DNA of 64,000 nt, taken from the NCBI RefSeq assembly GCF_001039355.2, contig NW_019775303.1, forward strand, positions 341,664 through 405,663, read 5' to 3'. Numbering within the stretch: position 1 is the first letter of the stretch; each line of letters begins with the position of its first letter. This document shows positions 1-10,207 of this stretch, one piece after another. The notes under the pieces are model-generated. The model ran no database searches. It was given only the letters and a program-made list of their open reading frames with translations, and was not told where the DNA came from. The stretch is from Lingula anatina. Taxonomy: Eukaryota > Brachiopoda > Lingulata > Lingulida > Lingulidae. The position numbers were made by a program, and so were the translations under genes.

Positions 1-120
1 TTCACAGTATCACAATTATAGCCAGGTAATATTGAAGTTTTTATGTGATTTCAGGTTTGAAGATTAAACAAAATCACAAAAAAATTTGCATATCACCACC
101 TGCAGTCTTCCACAACTTAC

Positions 121-233
121 TTTATCTTGAGGTCATCTATAGCCTCCTGTACTGCCTGAGTGCCAAAATAGTGGTACTGATCTACTCTACTCAGGTCTTC
201 AACTTTCAGTTGGTCTGTTAAACCATATCCAAG
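121..233 (-). CDS. Methyltransferase-like gene, coding exon 3
   Basis: It lies between an ATTTTAG acceptor and a GTAAGTTG donor and has 37 whole codons plus 2 nt. It contains LGYGLTDQLKVEDL and DQYHYFGTQAV. The reading frame continues from exon 2 without a stop. The following exon would hold the SAM-binding loop. Confidence 0.65.
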
Positions 234-3200
234 CTAAAATTATGAGATTAACATTCGATCACCGAGCACTACTGCCTTTTACTGCATGCTTCTATACAAA
301 TCAATAATCACAATTACAGGTAAGACATGTTTCTTAATTAGTTAATAAAAAGTCACATTTAAGTTTTCAAGAAGACAAAAATCTAACTTCTCATATACTG
401 TAAATTGTAAGCATAAAATTAGATTAAATAATTTTAATCAGATCAAAATCAATAAATCATGACACAAATATTATGACAGTAATCTATCATCCCATGTTCT
501 GATAACCAACAGTAAAACATTTCAACAACACAGATACCGGTTATACTACTGCATATGACCCTCTGCTAAAACATGCCTGGACATATACACAGGAACATGC
601 CTTTTTTACCAGTTATTTCCCCTTGTCTCTTTTAAGAGACAAGGGGAAATAACTGGTAAAAAAGGCATGTTCCTTTGGTTGAAATTATACACAATGTTTC
701 TGTTGAACCAGAAGTGCAGCAGATCTTTTAAGAGACAAGGGGAAATAACTGGTAAAAAAGGCATGTTCCTGTGTATATGTCCAGGCATGTTTTAGCAGAG
801 GGTCATATGCAGTAGTATAACCGGTATCTGTTTTATGAAAGATTAAAATCTTTCATAAAACAGATTGTTTTAGCTTTGAAAAGATACATTAAAGAGATGA
901 GTCCACACAAACTTATCCAGAGAAAATGGCCTTTATGCACCAATAAAGAGAAAGAAAGTCAAAATGTTGAGTGATTTTTTGGGTAAAAAGTAAGTCACAT
1001 AAAGGGGGGCTTATAATCAGGTCTTTTTTGCACAGTTTATCTCAACTTACCGACTAATTTGAATCTGTTGTTATGTACCAATAAATAAGAAAATCACAAG
1101 ATTTATACATCAGAAATTGGTTGAAATTATACACAATGTTTCTGTTGAACCAGAAGTGCAGCAGCAGCATGTGTTCTGATGAAATTGTTAACATGGTATA
1201 GATGGTAACTTTCAAAAGTATTATTTATATCTTACGTATTTAAATAATAAGAAAAATCTATTACAATGTAACTTACTAGTTTTACACCCTTAGTGTTGCA
1301 GCCAATTTTTATGTCAAAGTGTTTGCAGTTTGACAAAGAGCCATATACATTCAGAAACTACTGTAGATTCCTTAATGAACCAAATGTCAACACACCTATG
1401 AAAGGCACACAGGAAAAACATTGGGTGTTAGTAATTAAGGGGAAGTACTTTAAAATAAACAAACTGCACATCATTATCAACATATCTATTGTTCATGTGC
1501 TAGCATGTGTGTTAAATAAAGTATCATCATGATGCATCTTTGAAGACCTACCGAAAGGATGTAATAAAATAGGATATTACATTTTTTAGTAGATCTTCAT
1601 AGATGCATCATTATGAGACTTATTTATTTCTTTAAGATCTACATGTATACACTGATTTGATATGAATGTGTATGTGTTAGAAACAGATAATGGCAAATAT
1701 ATGACAAACTAACAGGACCTTAATTATAAAAGTTGTAATATGTTTTGGTGTTCCATAGCAGGTCTAACATTGATCCAGAGAGAAAACCATACAGTAAACA
1801 TATATCAAAATGTTAGATACCTTGGATCCCACAAATGTTTAACTGCACTGAGTAGTTAGAAAAAACTTTGCTGTTATTCTGCTCATGTCAAAAAGCAAAG
1901 GCAACCAAGGTCTTACTTGTAAGCTGTCATTCTGTAATTGAAATCACAAGCACGTTTTTTTTTCCAGTGTTTAAACATACTTGCCTCTTTAAGCTCATTA
2001 TAAACTCTGTCAACATGTGAATCTGGAAAAAAAATACAACATACAAGTAGTATTAAAAAATAAACAATCTACATGGTCAAATCACTAGAATTATTTTGAT
2101 TGGTACTAGTACATTAGGGGCCGTAGCGATAGTCCGAAGGTTCAATAGTCCGAAGGTTCATTGGTTCGAATGTTCACTATAGAACCTTCGGACCAATGAA
2201 CCCTTGATTAAACTTTTCGGGCCAATGAACCTTCGGACCAGTGAACCTTCGGACTATCGAGACGCCTCCATACATTAGAGCTCGTAAAATAGAATAAACC
2301 CCCAGTTGTGTAATAACATGTTAGTCAAGCTGGTGGGATACCACTCAAAGTGAAAATGGCCTAAGCAGCTAAGGTCTACAACTAAGGCTCTATTCCCATA
2401 GATTTTAGATCGATCTATCCCCGCGGGGAGTCTCACTAGATTACTTTCAGATAATCCGACTTAAATGTCCGTCCCGCCTACTACAAGCTGTAAGGGGTAA
2501 TTAACTTTCATGTCCGCCCGGCTGACAGCTATTTAGCGTGAACCCCCAGGGAGTTGGGTCGATCTAAAGTAGGTCGATCTAATCTATGGAAATGGGGTGT
2601 AAGGAAAATTAGGAAATACTGGTAGCTTGAGGTTTACTGAACTTTACATTAAAATGGTACATGTTGCAACAGTCAGGCATCTCTTAAATGCCTAACATTT
2701 TCTCAAAACACTATAGTTTCCAAATAACATTAATTAAAATATTATATAAAAGGTGCTGTTATAAATAAGTCGTATATAGATTTAACAGGTTACAATGAAA
2801 AGAGTACTTCAAGCTATTAAACCATATGACCTGATATGACACCTCAGCAGTCACCTGGCCTGAGATAATTTAAGGCCGCCATTTTTGCGGCTTACGTGAC
2901 ATGCCTCAGAGTTCCCCACCAGCTTGACTATCAAGATTTTTAAAACTATTAAATTAAAGATGGAATAAAACACCGAATCCAAGTGCAAGTACGACCACAC
3001 AACTTAAAGTACTTTGGGAAGGTCGTTGTGGGCCATGCACGTTGTTGTTTATGTTGATTTGCAAGGAGGCGTGTCAGACAATATTTGAAAGCGGATTATA
3101 TCGATAAACCCCGCTGAGATAGATCGGTCATGCTAGTGCGATAACTTCTAATCTGAACACAGTCTTAGTTTAACTTTGGGAGTTCCTTCAGTTTTGAGAC

Positions 3201-3271
3201 TAAGTACAGCTTTACTCACATAATTTCATAGTTTTAATACGCTTAGCATCTTCAGCTGCAGGGTCTGTCAT
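121..3271 (-). CDS. Methyltransferase-like gene, 5' three coding exons (partial)
   Basis: Three exons on the minus strand join in one frame: 3271-3220, 2022-1985 and 233-121. Together they give the first 67 residues, starting MTDPAAEDAKRIKTMKLYSH and containing DQYHYFGTQAV. The ATG at 3271 has A at -3. The exon phases agree (52 nt ending phase 1, 38 nt ending phase 0, 113 nt ending phase 2). From memory, a segment reading 'YNEL..LG...DQYHY.GT.AV..AI' comes just before the SAM-binding motif I of a group of class I (methyltransf_11/25-type) methyltransferases found in marine invertebrates. That binding motif would be in the next exon, left of the window, so catalytic function is inferred and the substrate is unknown. 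The second intron uses a GC-AG donor. The gene lies downstream of, and in the same orientation as, the large disordered-protein gene. The exon structure is well supported; the family name is moderate. Confidence 0.65.
531..830. repeat. Perfect 106-bp inverted repeat with nested second palindrome
   Basis: Positions 531-636 are the exact reverse complement of 725-830. Inside, 591-631 is also the exact reverse complement of 634-674, with a 2-nt loop. The left arm can therefore pair with either of two right arms. The segment between the right arms (675-722) recurs at 1117-1164. The short minus-strand ORF here is a by-product of the repeat. Confidence 0.9.
675..722 (+). repeat. 48-bp direct repeat, copy 1
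   Basis: It is identical to 1117-1164. It begins TTGGTTGAAATTATACAC and ends GTGCAGCAG. It forms most of the loop of the long palindrome. Confidence 0.9.
829..863. repeat. Short perfect palindrome abutting the large inverted repeat
   Basis: TCTGTTTTATGAAAGATT is followed after 2 nt by its reverse complement. It starts inside the last bases of the 106-bp arm, so the two hairpins share an edge. Confidence 0.8.
1117..1164 (+). repeat. 48-bp direct repeat, copy 2
   Basis: It is identical to 675-722. Here the sequence runs on into CAGCATGTG, while copy 1 breaks off into the palindrome arm. This copy is therefore probably the original. Confidence 0.85.
1985..2022 (-). CDS. Methyltransferase-like gene, coding exon 2 (38 nt)
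   Basis: A polypyrimidine tract and CAG acceptor precede the exon. It encodes SHVDRVYNELKE after completing the split Tyr codon. The donor reads GAG|GCAAGT, the usual context of the minor GC-AG intron class. It is too short for an ORF scan and was found by phase and by continuity of the protein. Confidence 0.6.
2118..2270. mobile_element. 153-bp miniature inverted-repeat element with 8-bp target duplication
   Basis: The ends are imperfect terminal inverted repeats sharing CGATAGTCCGAAGGTTCA. The interior is made of repeated GGTCCGAAGGTTCA-like words in both orientations, so the whole folds back. Flanks are the direct repeat TACATTAG at 2110-2117 and 2271-2278. An 8-bp duplication is typical of hAT-superfamily elements. 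There is no coding capacity. It lies in the first intron of the methyltransferase-like gene. Confidence 0.75.
2390..2600. mobile_element. MITE family 1, copy A
   Basis: Terminal inverted repeats read ATTCCCATAGATT at the left and AATCTATGGAAATGGGG at the right. Interior landmarks are GATCGATCTATCCCCG, GAGTCTCACTAGA, GTCCCGCCTAC and CCCCCAGGGAGTT. The same landmarks occur at 27814-28045 and 36920-37150. No ORF. Confidence 0.7.
3220..3271 (-). CDS. Methyltransferase-like gene, coding exon 1
   Basis: The ATG at 3271-3269 has A at -3. The exon encodes 17 residues (MTDPAAEDAKRIKTMKL) plus one base and ends at a GTGAGT donor (3219-3214). Codon 18, Tyr, is completed by the next exon. Confidence 0.65.
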
Positions 3272-3614
3272 CTTCACTTTCGTCACAGTGAAAAGCCTGC
3301 TTCAATTATGATGGATTGTGGTTCCTAACTGATAAATGTCAGAACAACTTTAGGGGCTGATACTCAAATTAGTACAATCGTGCAAAATGAAGCCCACAGC
3401 AAATAACAGAAGGGAGCGGTTTAAAACATAACGCGCCACCTATATACCATTAAAGAAATGCGTCATGCGTGACCTGTCAGTGACCTGTGCCCCCAACCTC
3501 ATCTGGCATGCCGTACGTTGTAGGTTTCAAACTCATTGAGCTCACGACACACTACAGGTGTGTGGAGTATTAGAAGAGGCAAATTCTCTTTACCATAGGC
3601 GCATGAAAAGCAAA

Positions 3615-3676
3615 TGTGTGTGTGTGTTTGAATTTGTGCGCGTGTTTGTGTGTGTGTGTTTTGTGGGGGGGGGGGG
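3615..3676. repeat. GT-rich microsatellite with G run
   Basis: Interrupted (GT)n is followed by twelve G at 3665-3676. Confidence 0.85.
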
Positions 3677-5285
3677 AGGGCTAACTGTTAAAAATTAATT
3701 AATCAGATGATTAAAATCATTAAGTGAACAAAAGAATCGTTTATCCGGGTGGAACTTTACTTACACCAGTCTAGCATCTTTAATCGCTGAAAAAAATATA
3801 TATTTCCAACTTTTCAAGGAGCGAGTCTGATGTCTAGCATCTCAAAATGTCTAGAATTTTTATTTTAAATAGCGCAATTGAAATTGTTATTTACGCTGTG
3901 TCGCCCGGCCTTTAACAACCGGAAAAATAAGGCCTACTTTTCGACATTTTTGCCGCATATCATTATTTTAGTTGTTTGATGTTTTGTCATATCTTATCCA
4001 TTAATAAAATCTTCAATTCAGTGATTAGCTAGACGATATTGTGACAGGGAACAGTCAAATATTTTACATGAAACACGGCAAAATTGTATATTCTTAGAAA
4101 GTAATTTGCAAAACCTTCATTTCCAGGCATTGTGAAAAATGTACTTGAAGTTGAGGGAAAAAATGTATCAGTAAAATAAACGCACATGTCTTGATGCCTC
4201 TTCAACGCAGTCTAATTTTTGTAGGCATTAAAACGTGCAAATATTAGTCAAATGGGATGTTATTTTTAAAACTTTCGCAACTCAAACCTTCGTGACTGAA
4301 TACGAAAACTGCACATAGGGCCTACTAGCAAGGCATGAATTCTGTCATCAAAGTTTTAGAAAACGTAAAATTCGCGAATATAGCTTTCACTTCATTTTTC
4401 TGTTTTCTTCAAATGTAGGCCTATCTATATATTGAAAATCGGTGATAGCGACTGCGCAAATAGCCTTCGTACATGTTTGACTAAACTGAATTTGCCTGTG
4501 ATAGGCTACTTGTAAGAATAAAAAGAAAATAATCAAAATCAAACATTTCTAAAAGGTTTACTTTGATTTCCTTTTGATTATAGCTTTCAAAACTATAATG
4601 CAGGAGGGCCTATATAATCTGATCCAGTTTTCAATCTTAAGGACGACATTATACTTTTTGTTTTGTAGTCTTAAATAGTGAATCATAATATTGATTAAAA
4701 AAGGGAAAGTTTAACTTATCAGAACAACTTTGAATTCCAATTCTGATATTTTTCTCAAATTGAAATTGTAATTTTGATTTTTTTGCGATCTGCTATTAAA
4801 AGTCTTCCAAAATACTTGCGTTTGATTTAATTCCCACTGACAAATTCGTTTTGCAACGTCATTAGATAAGGACTATATATAAAGTAGTCATTTAGTGTTA
4901 ATTTGCTTTATCAAGAAAGTAGTCATGTTTCTTCGTTGGTTCAGTGCACCTGTTTCTGTTGTAGTTTATGTTTAGTTCTGTACATTGTGGTATTGTTTCA
5001 TCCTTTTCATTGTTTATTATGAATGTGTGTGTGTGCGTGCTTGCAAACACGCTCACGCGCGCGTGTGTAAAATATTAAAATTTTTAAAAACATACCTTAT
5101 TTAAGTTTTGCAAAGAAAAAGACGTTAAAAATTTCATTTTTTAAATGTCTAATAACATCAGCCTCTTATACATCGTCAGATTAGGATAATGTCTCACTGT
5201 CTTCAATATACTTTAATGGCCTTCCAGGGGTGAAGATGTTTAATACCACAGAAGCTGGAGGAATTGCAAGCCTCTACTGTCCCCT

Positions 5286-5315
5286 CCCCCCCCCCCCCCC
5301 ACACACACACACACA
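5286..5315. repeat. Poly-C run plus (AC)n microsatellite
   Basis: Fifteen C run directly into an AC dinucleotide tract. Confidence 0.85.
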
Positions 5316-5519
5316 TCCCCACCCTATGAATTCTCCATTGTAGTTGGAGTGTATGAGCATGACAGTGGCATGTCCAAACAAGGTTTCTCTGGTTTTGGAA
5401 ATAACGTTAAATAAATGTTTAATGAATGAAAATTACGATCTTTGTCCCTTTTAGCCATCTTAAAGACAGGAAATTAACAGGTAATGAATTAAAAAGTCAC
5501 CACTCCTCGAAATAATCAG

Positions 5520-5525
5520 TTTATT
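5520..5525 (-). terminator. Candidate poly(A) signal of the disordered-protein gene
   Basis: TTTATT on the plus strand is AATAAA on the minus strand, about 450 nt past the stop at 5975-5977. It is the first canonical hexamer I found downstream. No cDNA support. Confidence 0.35.
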
Positions 5526-5974
5526 TTCCTTCAACTTTAGAAAAATGGAGAATATCCTACTTGCATTTGAAACGAGTGGCAGTTCATATCAGCCAGTACT
5601 GCAAATAGTTTAGTATTGTTTACAACTGATCGGGATGCGATTTCCATTACACCGCCCCATATGTAATCATTGTTAAGCGGTCTCCTCAATAATTGGGACA
5701 CAACCAAATTTACTACTTGTTCCCTCTGGAGTCTAAAATAGACGCTGGAGCGAAAGATGAAAACATGTTCCTACCCTGACAAATGCTTCTCAATAAAATC
5801 TTGTCTACAGGGAAATATAATTCACCTTCTGAATAAGAGTAAAATGTACTTTACGTTATTTTCATTTGGAAGCTTCGCTCTCCAGATCAAAAGTGTATAT
5901 CCGTATGTGTAAAGCACGCCTGTGTAAATTATTTATCAAACTTTATCTCCAACACGTCTAATAATGCCTTGAAC

Positions 5975-7729
5975 TTATTCTTTCTCACCGTCTGACCCCA
6001 TACTGCTGAGACATGAACTAGTAGTGTAGTGACTGATTTCACTAAAATTTGATGCAAGGCTATGGCGTGGTGTTCCTGGCTCAGAAAAATATCCTTCTTC
6101 CAAGCTAACACTGAATATTCCATCTTGTGAGCGTCGCGGTGAACTAGTGACGAGTAGAGAAGGTTCAGGCGGATTTGCGGACTCATTATCGTCATTTATT
6201 TCTTCTTCTTCTGCGAAACTACCCAAAACATGCGCCGGGTACACGTCATTGGATTTTGAATGTCTTGGATGATTTCTAGCATCGGTATTCTGAACGTTTA
6301 TGTTAATGTTAAGATGCACAGGACGGTTGCCATTTTCTATACGAATAACAGGAGCAGAGGGTTTCTGCTTCCTGTGTTCGCCTAGATATCTTGCAGAGGA
6401 GGCATGTAATCGGGGATATTGATTTGACGCAAAGCAAATTTCTCCGTGAAGAGCGTGGACAGGAGGAGACGTTTGAATTTGTGATTCTTTCCCTTTTAAA
6501 GATTCTGAATCTGCGATAGCGAGCTCCTGGATATTTCTGTCAAGCTCCGCTATGGCTTTCTCTGTCGTGATTTTGCTAACAGGTGTAGATTTGTGATTTT
6601 TCTTTGAAATATGAGGTCTGCTATCACTGCATTGCAACAGTGAGATGTCTTTATTGGGGGTTATGTCTGCATTTAGCGATGAGGAAGCCAAACGTGCTAT
6701 CCCATTATCTTGATCTCCCCTTTCACCAGCAAAGCGGGACGTATTTGATAAAACTTCTGCCTGATATTGTTCTTTGGATTCTGAGGTTTTTGTAACTTCT
6801 TTGGGTGATTTCCCGGTAACGTTGTTCCTATTTTGCTTATCAGAATATGTTACTATTTCCGAAGAGTCTCTAGATTTCAAAGGAATCCGTCGTGTATGTG
6901 CCACCGAGATTACGTTTCTCACCACTTTATCAGTGGAAGCAAAATTCGGGGAAGTGGAATTTCCACTGCTTGCTTGAAATCTACAGGAGTCGTTCTCAGA
7001 TTTATTGGAACCGTTTTCCCTGGCGTTTGATTTTACAAGGGTGGTTGTGGCGTCACGTAGTCCGTCTTTAACGTTCAATGATGAATGCGCTGTAGGTGAT
7101 ACACCAGCAGGAGGCATCCTAGGTTCATTTCGTTCCTTTGTGCCTCTAGTTGGGTCCTTCCGTATGTCTGCGACCCTGCCGACAGAATTGCTTCTAGAAA
7201 ATTGGAAATGCATGGCCGGGTTTGAGACTTCCCCTGAGTTCTCACATTGAAGAAGGACAGCATGCATTGGGCTTGGAAACTTGAAATCGCCCCCAGAAAA
7301 TGTACGTGGGCGCATGAAAGGCTCGGGAAAGTCATGCATTAGTTTATCCAGTTTGGAATGCGCTGTTTCAACTTCTTGTGGATTTTTCATTGTAGTAAGA
7401 TTATCTTTTGTTTGAGAGCTGTGAGGTGCTGACGGATCTTTTACTTCAGAATGAGTCTGTTTATTGGCATTAGAATCCCTCCTGTGTTTGTGTTTGCCTC
7501 CAGAATCATGTCTCCGACGACCACTAAGTCTCCTGACTCTTGGTGGAGTTGGAGGCTGAGGAACTCCGGACCAGGTTGAGCTTCTGTCTCTCCCCATTGT
7601 GTTAGGTGTGCCGTCATCATTCCAGTCAACTATGTTGGATGCGCTTTTAAGTGCGTCCTGTGGGTGTAGATACATGCCACTCTTTTCAGGCGCCATACTT
7701 GTAGGTTGTCTTTCTGCCGCGGAAGTTCG
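5975..7729 (-). CDS. Disordered-protein gene, exon 2 with stop
   Basis: It begins after TTTACAG at RTSAAERQ and stays open for 584 codons, ending SSMGSDGEKE and TAA. Composition matches exon 1 (Ser/Asn/Pro-rich, basic kinase sites such as SRSNSV, RPRTFS and GTPRHS). A GTGAGA donor-like site at 5988-5983 could bypass the stop, but no following exon was found. Confidence 0.7.
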   Translation of the reverse strand, partial: RTSAAERQPTSMAPEKSGMYLHPQDALKSASNIVDWNDDGTPNTMGRDRSSTWSGVPQPPTPPRVRRLSGRRRHDSGGKHKHRRDSNANKQTHSEVKDPSAPHSSQTKDNLTTMKNPQEVETAHSKLDKLMHDFPEPFMRPRTFSGGDFKFPSPMHAVLLQCENSGEVSNPAMHFQFSRSNSVGRVADIRKDPTRGTKERNEPRMPPAGVSPTAHSSLNVKDGLRDATTTLVKSNARENGSNKSENDSCRFQASSGNSTSPNFASTDKVVRNVISVAHTRRIPLKSRDSSEIVTYSDKQNRNNVTGKSPKEVTKTSESKEQYQAEVLSNTSRFAGERGDQDNGIARLASSSLNADITPNKDISLLQCSDSRPHISKKNHKSTPVSKITTEKAIAELDRNIQELAIADSESLKGKESQIQTSPPVHALHGEICFASNQYPRLHASSARYLGEHRKQKPSAPVIRIENGNRPVHLNININVQNTDARNHPRHSKSNDVYPAHVLGSFAEEEEINDDNESANPPEPSLLVTSSPRRSQDGIFSVSLEEGYFSEPGTPRHSLASNFSEISHYTTSSCLSSMGSDGEKE

Positions 7730-9208
7730 CTGTAAATATACCAAATTTAGCTTTTAATGAAAAGCAATATGTAAATAAACAGAAATGCCTAGTATGATTA
7801 AGTGGAGCTGTCGTTTTGTCCCATGTATTTTATCATTAAAGAAGTATTCATGCCTCGTGGGCAGTTTTATCCTATTGACATGATGGAATTAAGCCCCTTT
7901 CACACACACACAAAAAATTGCATTCAATCCAAAGAATTCATGAAACAAACTGTAGCCACAGGAAGAAATAGCGGTCCCAAAAAAGTATATTTGTAAGACA
8001 GTTTCGAGTTAGGAAAATCAGTATTTTTACTCTCTAAACAACTACATGTAATTAGGATCTACAAAGCTCATAAAAGTTATGCTTTTGTTAAAGAGAAAAA
8101 ATACAGAAGGAAAACATTGTAATCTAATACATTTCTGTAGCAATAACTTAAACGCTACGACCATGAGCAAAATTAACTAATATCAATGCTTCATGTGGGA
8201 TAAGCTCATAGATACGATAAAGAGTGGGATACACAACAAAACAGAGATATAAAACTTTTAGTTAAGCTGCGATAAAAAGCTTTTATTTATCTGTTTGTTA
8301 AGCACTCAAAGAACGTTCGGTGGAAGGTTGGGAATACAAATTGTGGCTTATGGAAGTCCCTTTTTTATGTGAAGTGTTTTCATTTGATGATCCATGGCAT
8401 TTGATTGACAGATGCGATCGACGGGTTAATTAAATCAATGGTACCCAACCGAGGGTATATCAGGTTTTCAATACACCCAAAAACCGTCAGACCTTAAACT
8501 AACACTAGGTAAACACAATCATTATTTGTTCTTAAAAACATAGTGTTGATACCAAGTTTCCAAACGCGTCAACTAAATGCCAGTCTCTGGAAACGTTACT
8601 TGAGATATAATCATAGATAATTCGACAAAGACGTCATGATCCCTGTTTCACAACACGCCAGGACCTGAAACAAAAGTGCTGTATGGTGAAGTTTTTGCTC
8701 AGCCTGATTTCTAGAACAGTATGCACTGAAACTGCAGTCGGGTAGTGTGAATAAAAATTGACTTTTTAAACATTTTCCACCGAAGAGAACAAACATTTCC
8801 TTTAGAATCAGCGTTTTTTAAATTTCATTTATTTTTATCTTGTGTGTGTGAACACCGGCACATTTTACTTCAAGGCAAAATAACTGGAACAGAAACGGAT
8901 AAACTTTAATTGTTTTAACGTAGGCCTATATGTCGCTAATAAATTTGAATTTCTTGGGCCTGGAGGTTAAATAGACATTTGGACGTAAACTATCAGCTCT
9001 GGAGCTAGTGACCTATTGGCATAGGGATTGTCACCTTGGTTTGTCACCTAGTACATGGACTTTTGTATAAGTTGACACTTCATTGTAAGTACGTTCATAT
9101 CACACCACATATCACACCATATTAAGCCAAATACTGCGCGCTCTTGAGTGTTTATCTCGTCCTCCAGTTCTATTGAGGGCGCTATGTTAGTCTCCGCTTA
9201 ATTACATG

Positions 9209-9252
<44 letters not shown>

Positions 9253-10117
9253 AAAAAAAAACCGTTAAAATGGGTTTCAAATGTCTGAAATTATACCTTG
9301 GTCTACCTTCAGAAAGAGAATAATATTAAGAGAACAAAGAGACCACGTGCCAGGGAAATAACCCCCACCCCAAGGTTCTAGCCTTGGCCCTGAGCTATGC
9401 ACTACAAGTCTGATAAGGAAGCCGTAAACAGTTTCGTTGATCAAACTGGTCCGCGGCGAAGGAGTTCAACCAGCCCTATAACCTTTCGATTGTGCTTTGC
9501 TGTCCATTTATAAATTACGATATATTGATAGAATTTAAGCCAAGTGACCCGGTACACAAACACAAACATTGAATACACTTGATATTTTTCATTATTGCAC
9601 CTCAAAGGTGACGCTGTAGATAAGTTGACTACCAAGGTGACAATACAGGTGTTTGCGCGTTTAATCAGTCTCACTTATTTTTTCTGGGCTCATGCAGCCA
9701 TTATCAATTTACAAAGAAGTTGGTCGCATAAAAACATAAAAACTTGGCATTGGCAACGTATCTCAAATCTGCATATCATAGACAATAAAATAGATGATGA
9801 AAAGATGAATTATTATAAAGAAAAATATTCCCTTTCTCAGGCAGAAAGTAAGGGCAAATATTTTGCCTGCAGGGCTACATCCCCTCCAGGGCAATAAACC
9901 TGGGCTGAGAACCAAGTGTGGCCTGAAAGAATATATATATATATATATATATCAGGGGCGGATTTAGGCCGTCTTCTGGGTCTTTCGGAAGACGGTCAGA
10001 TTTTTAAGTTTACATTGACGGGTATCTAAGGTTTTCTGTCGGAAGACGGTCAAAAATGGAGGATGGATTAACAAAGATAATTTGGAAGACTGTCAGAAAA
10101 TATCTCTGGATCCGCCC

Positions 10118-10207
<90 letters not shown>

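Larger units (their letters stand above)
234..1984 (-). other. Methyltransferase-like gene intron 2, with fold-back repeat
   Basis: This is a GC-AG intron of about 1.75 kb. It holds the stacked palindromes at 531-863 and a 48-bp repeat shared by 675-722 and 1117-1164. No other coding signal is seen. Confidence 0.6.
2023..3219 (-). other. Methyltransferase-like gene intron 1
   Basis: An intron of about 1.2 kb with GTGAGT donor and CCAG acceptor (minus strand). It carries two miniature elements (2118-2270 and 2390-2600). I see no exon in the rest. Confidence 0.6.
3272..5519. other. Intergenic region with simple repeats
   Basis: This lies between the start of the methyltransferase-like gene and the presumed 3' end of the next minus-strand gene. 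It should hold the methyltransferase promoter, but no clear TATA or CCAAT arrangement stands out. It contains a GT-rich tract (3615-3660) followed by 12 G, and 15 C followed by an AC tract near 5286-5315. No coding signal. Confidence 0.5.

Noticed and set aside
606-788. 60-codon ORF with internal repeated peptide
   Set aside because: A by-product of the large palindrome; the repeated peptide is the repeated arm.
9210-9250. Poly-T as a retroposon tail
   Set aside because: No SINE/LINE body or target duplication recognisable next to it.
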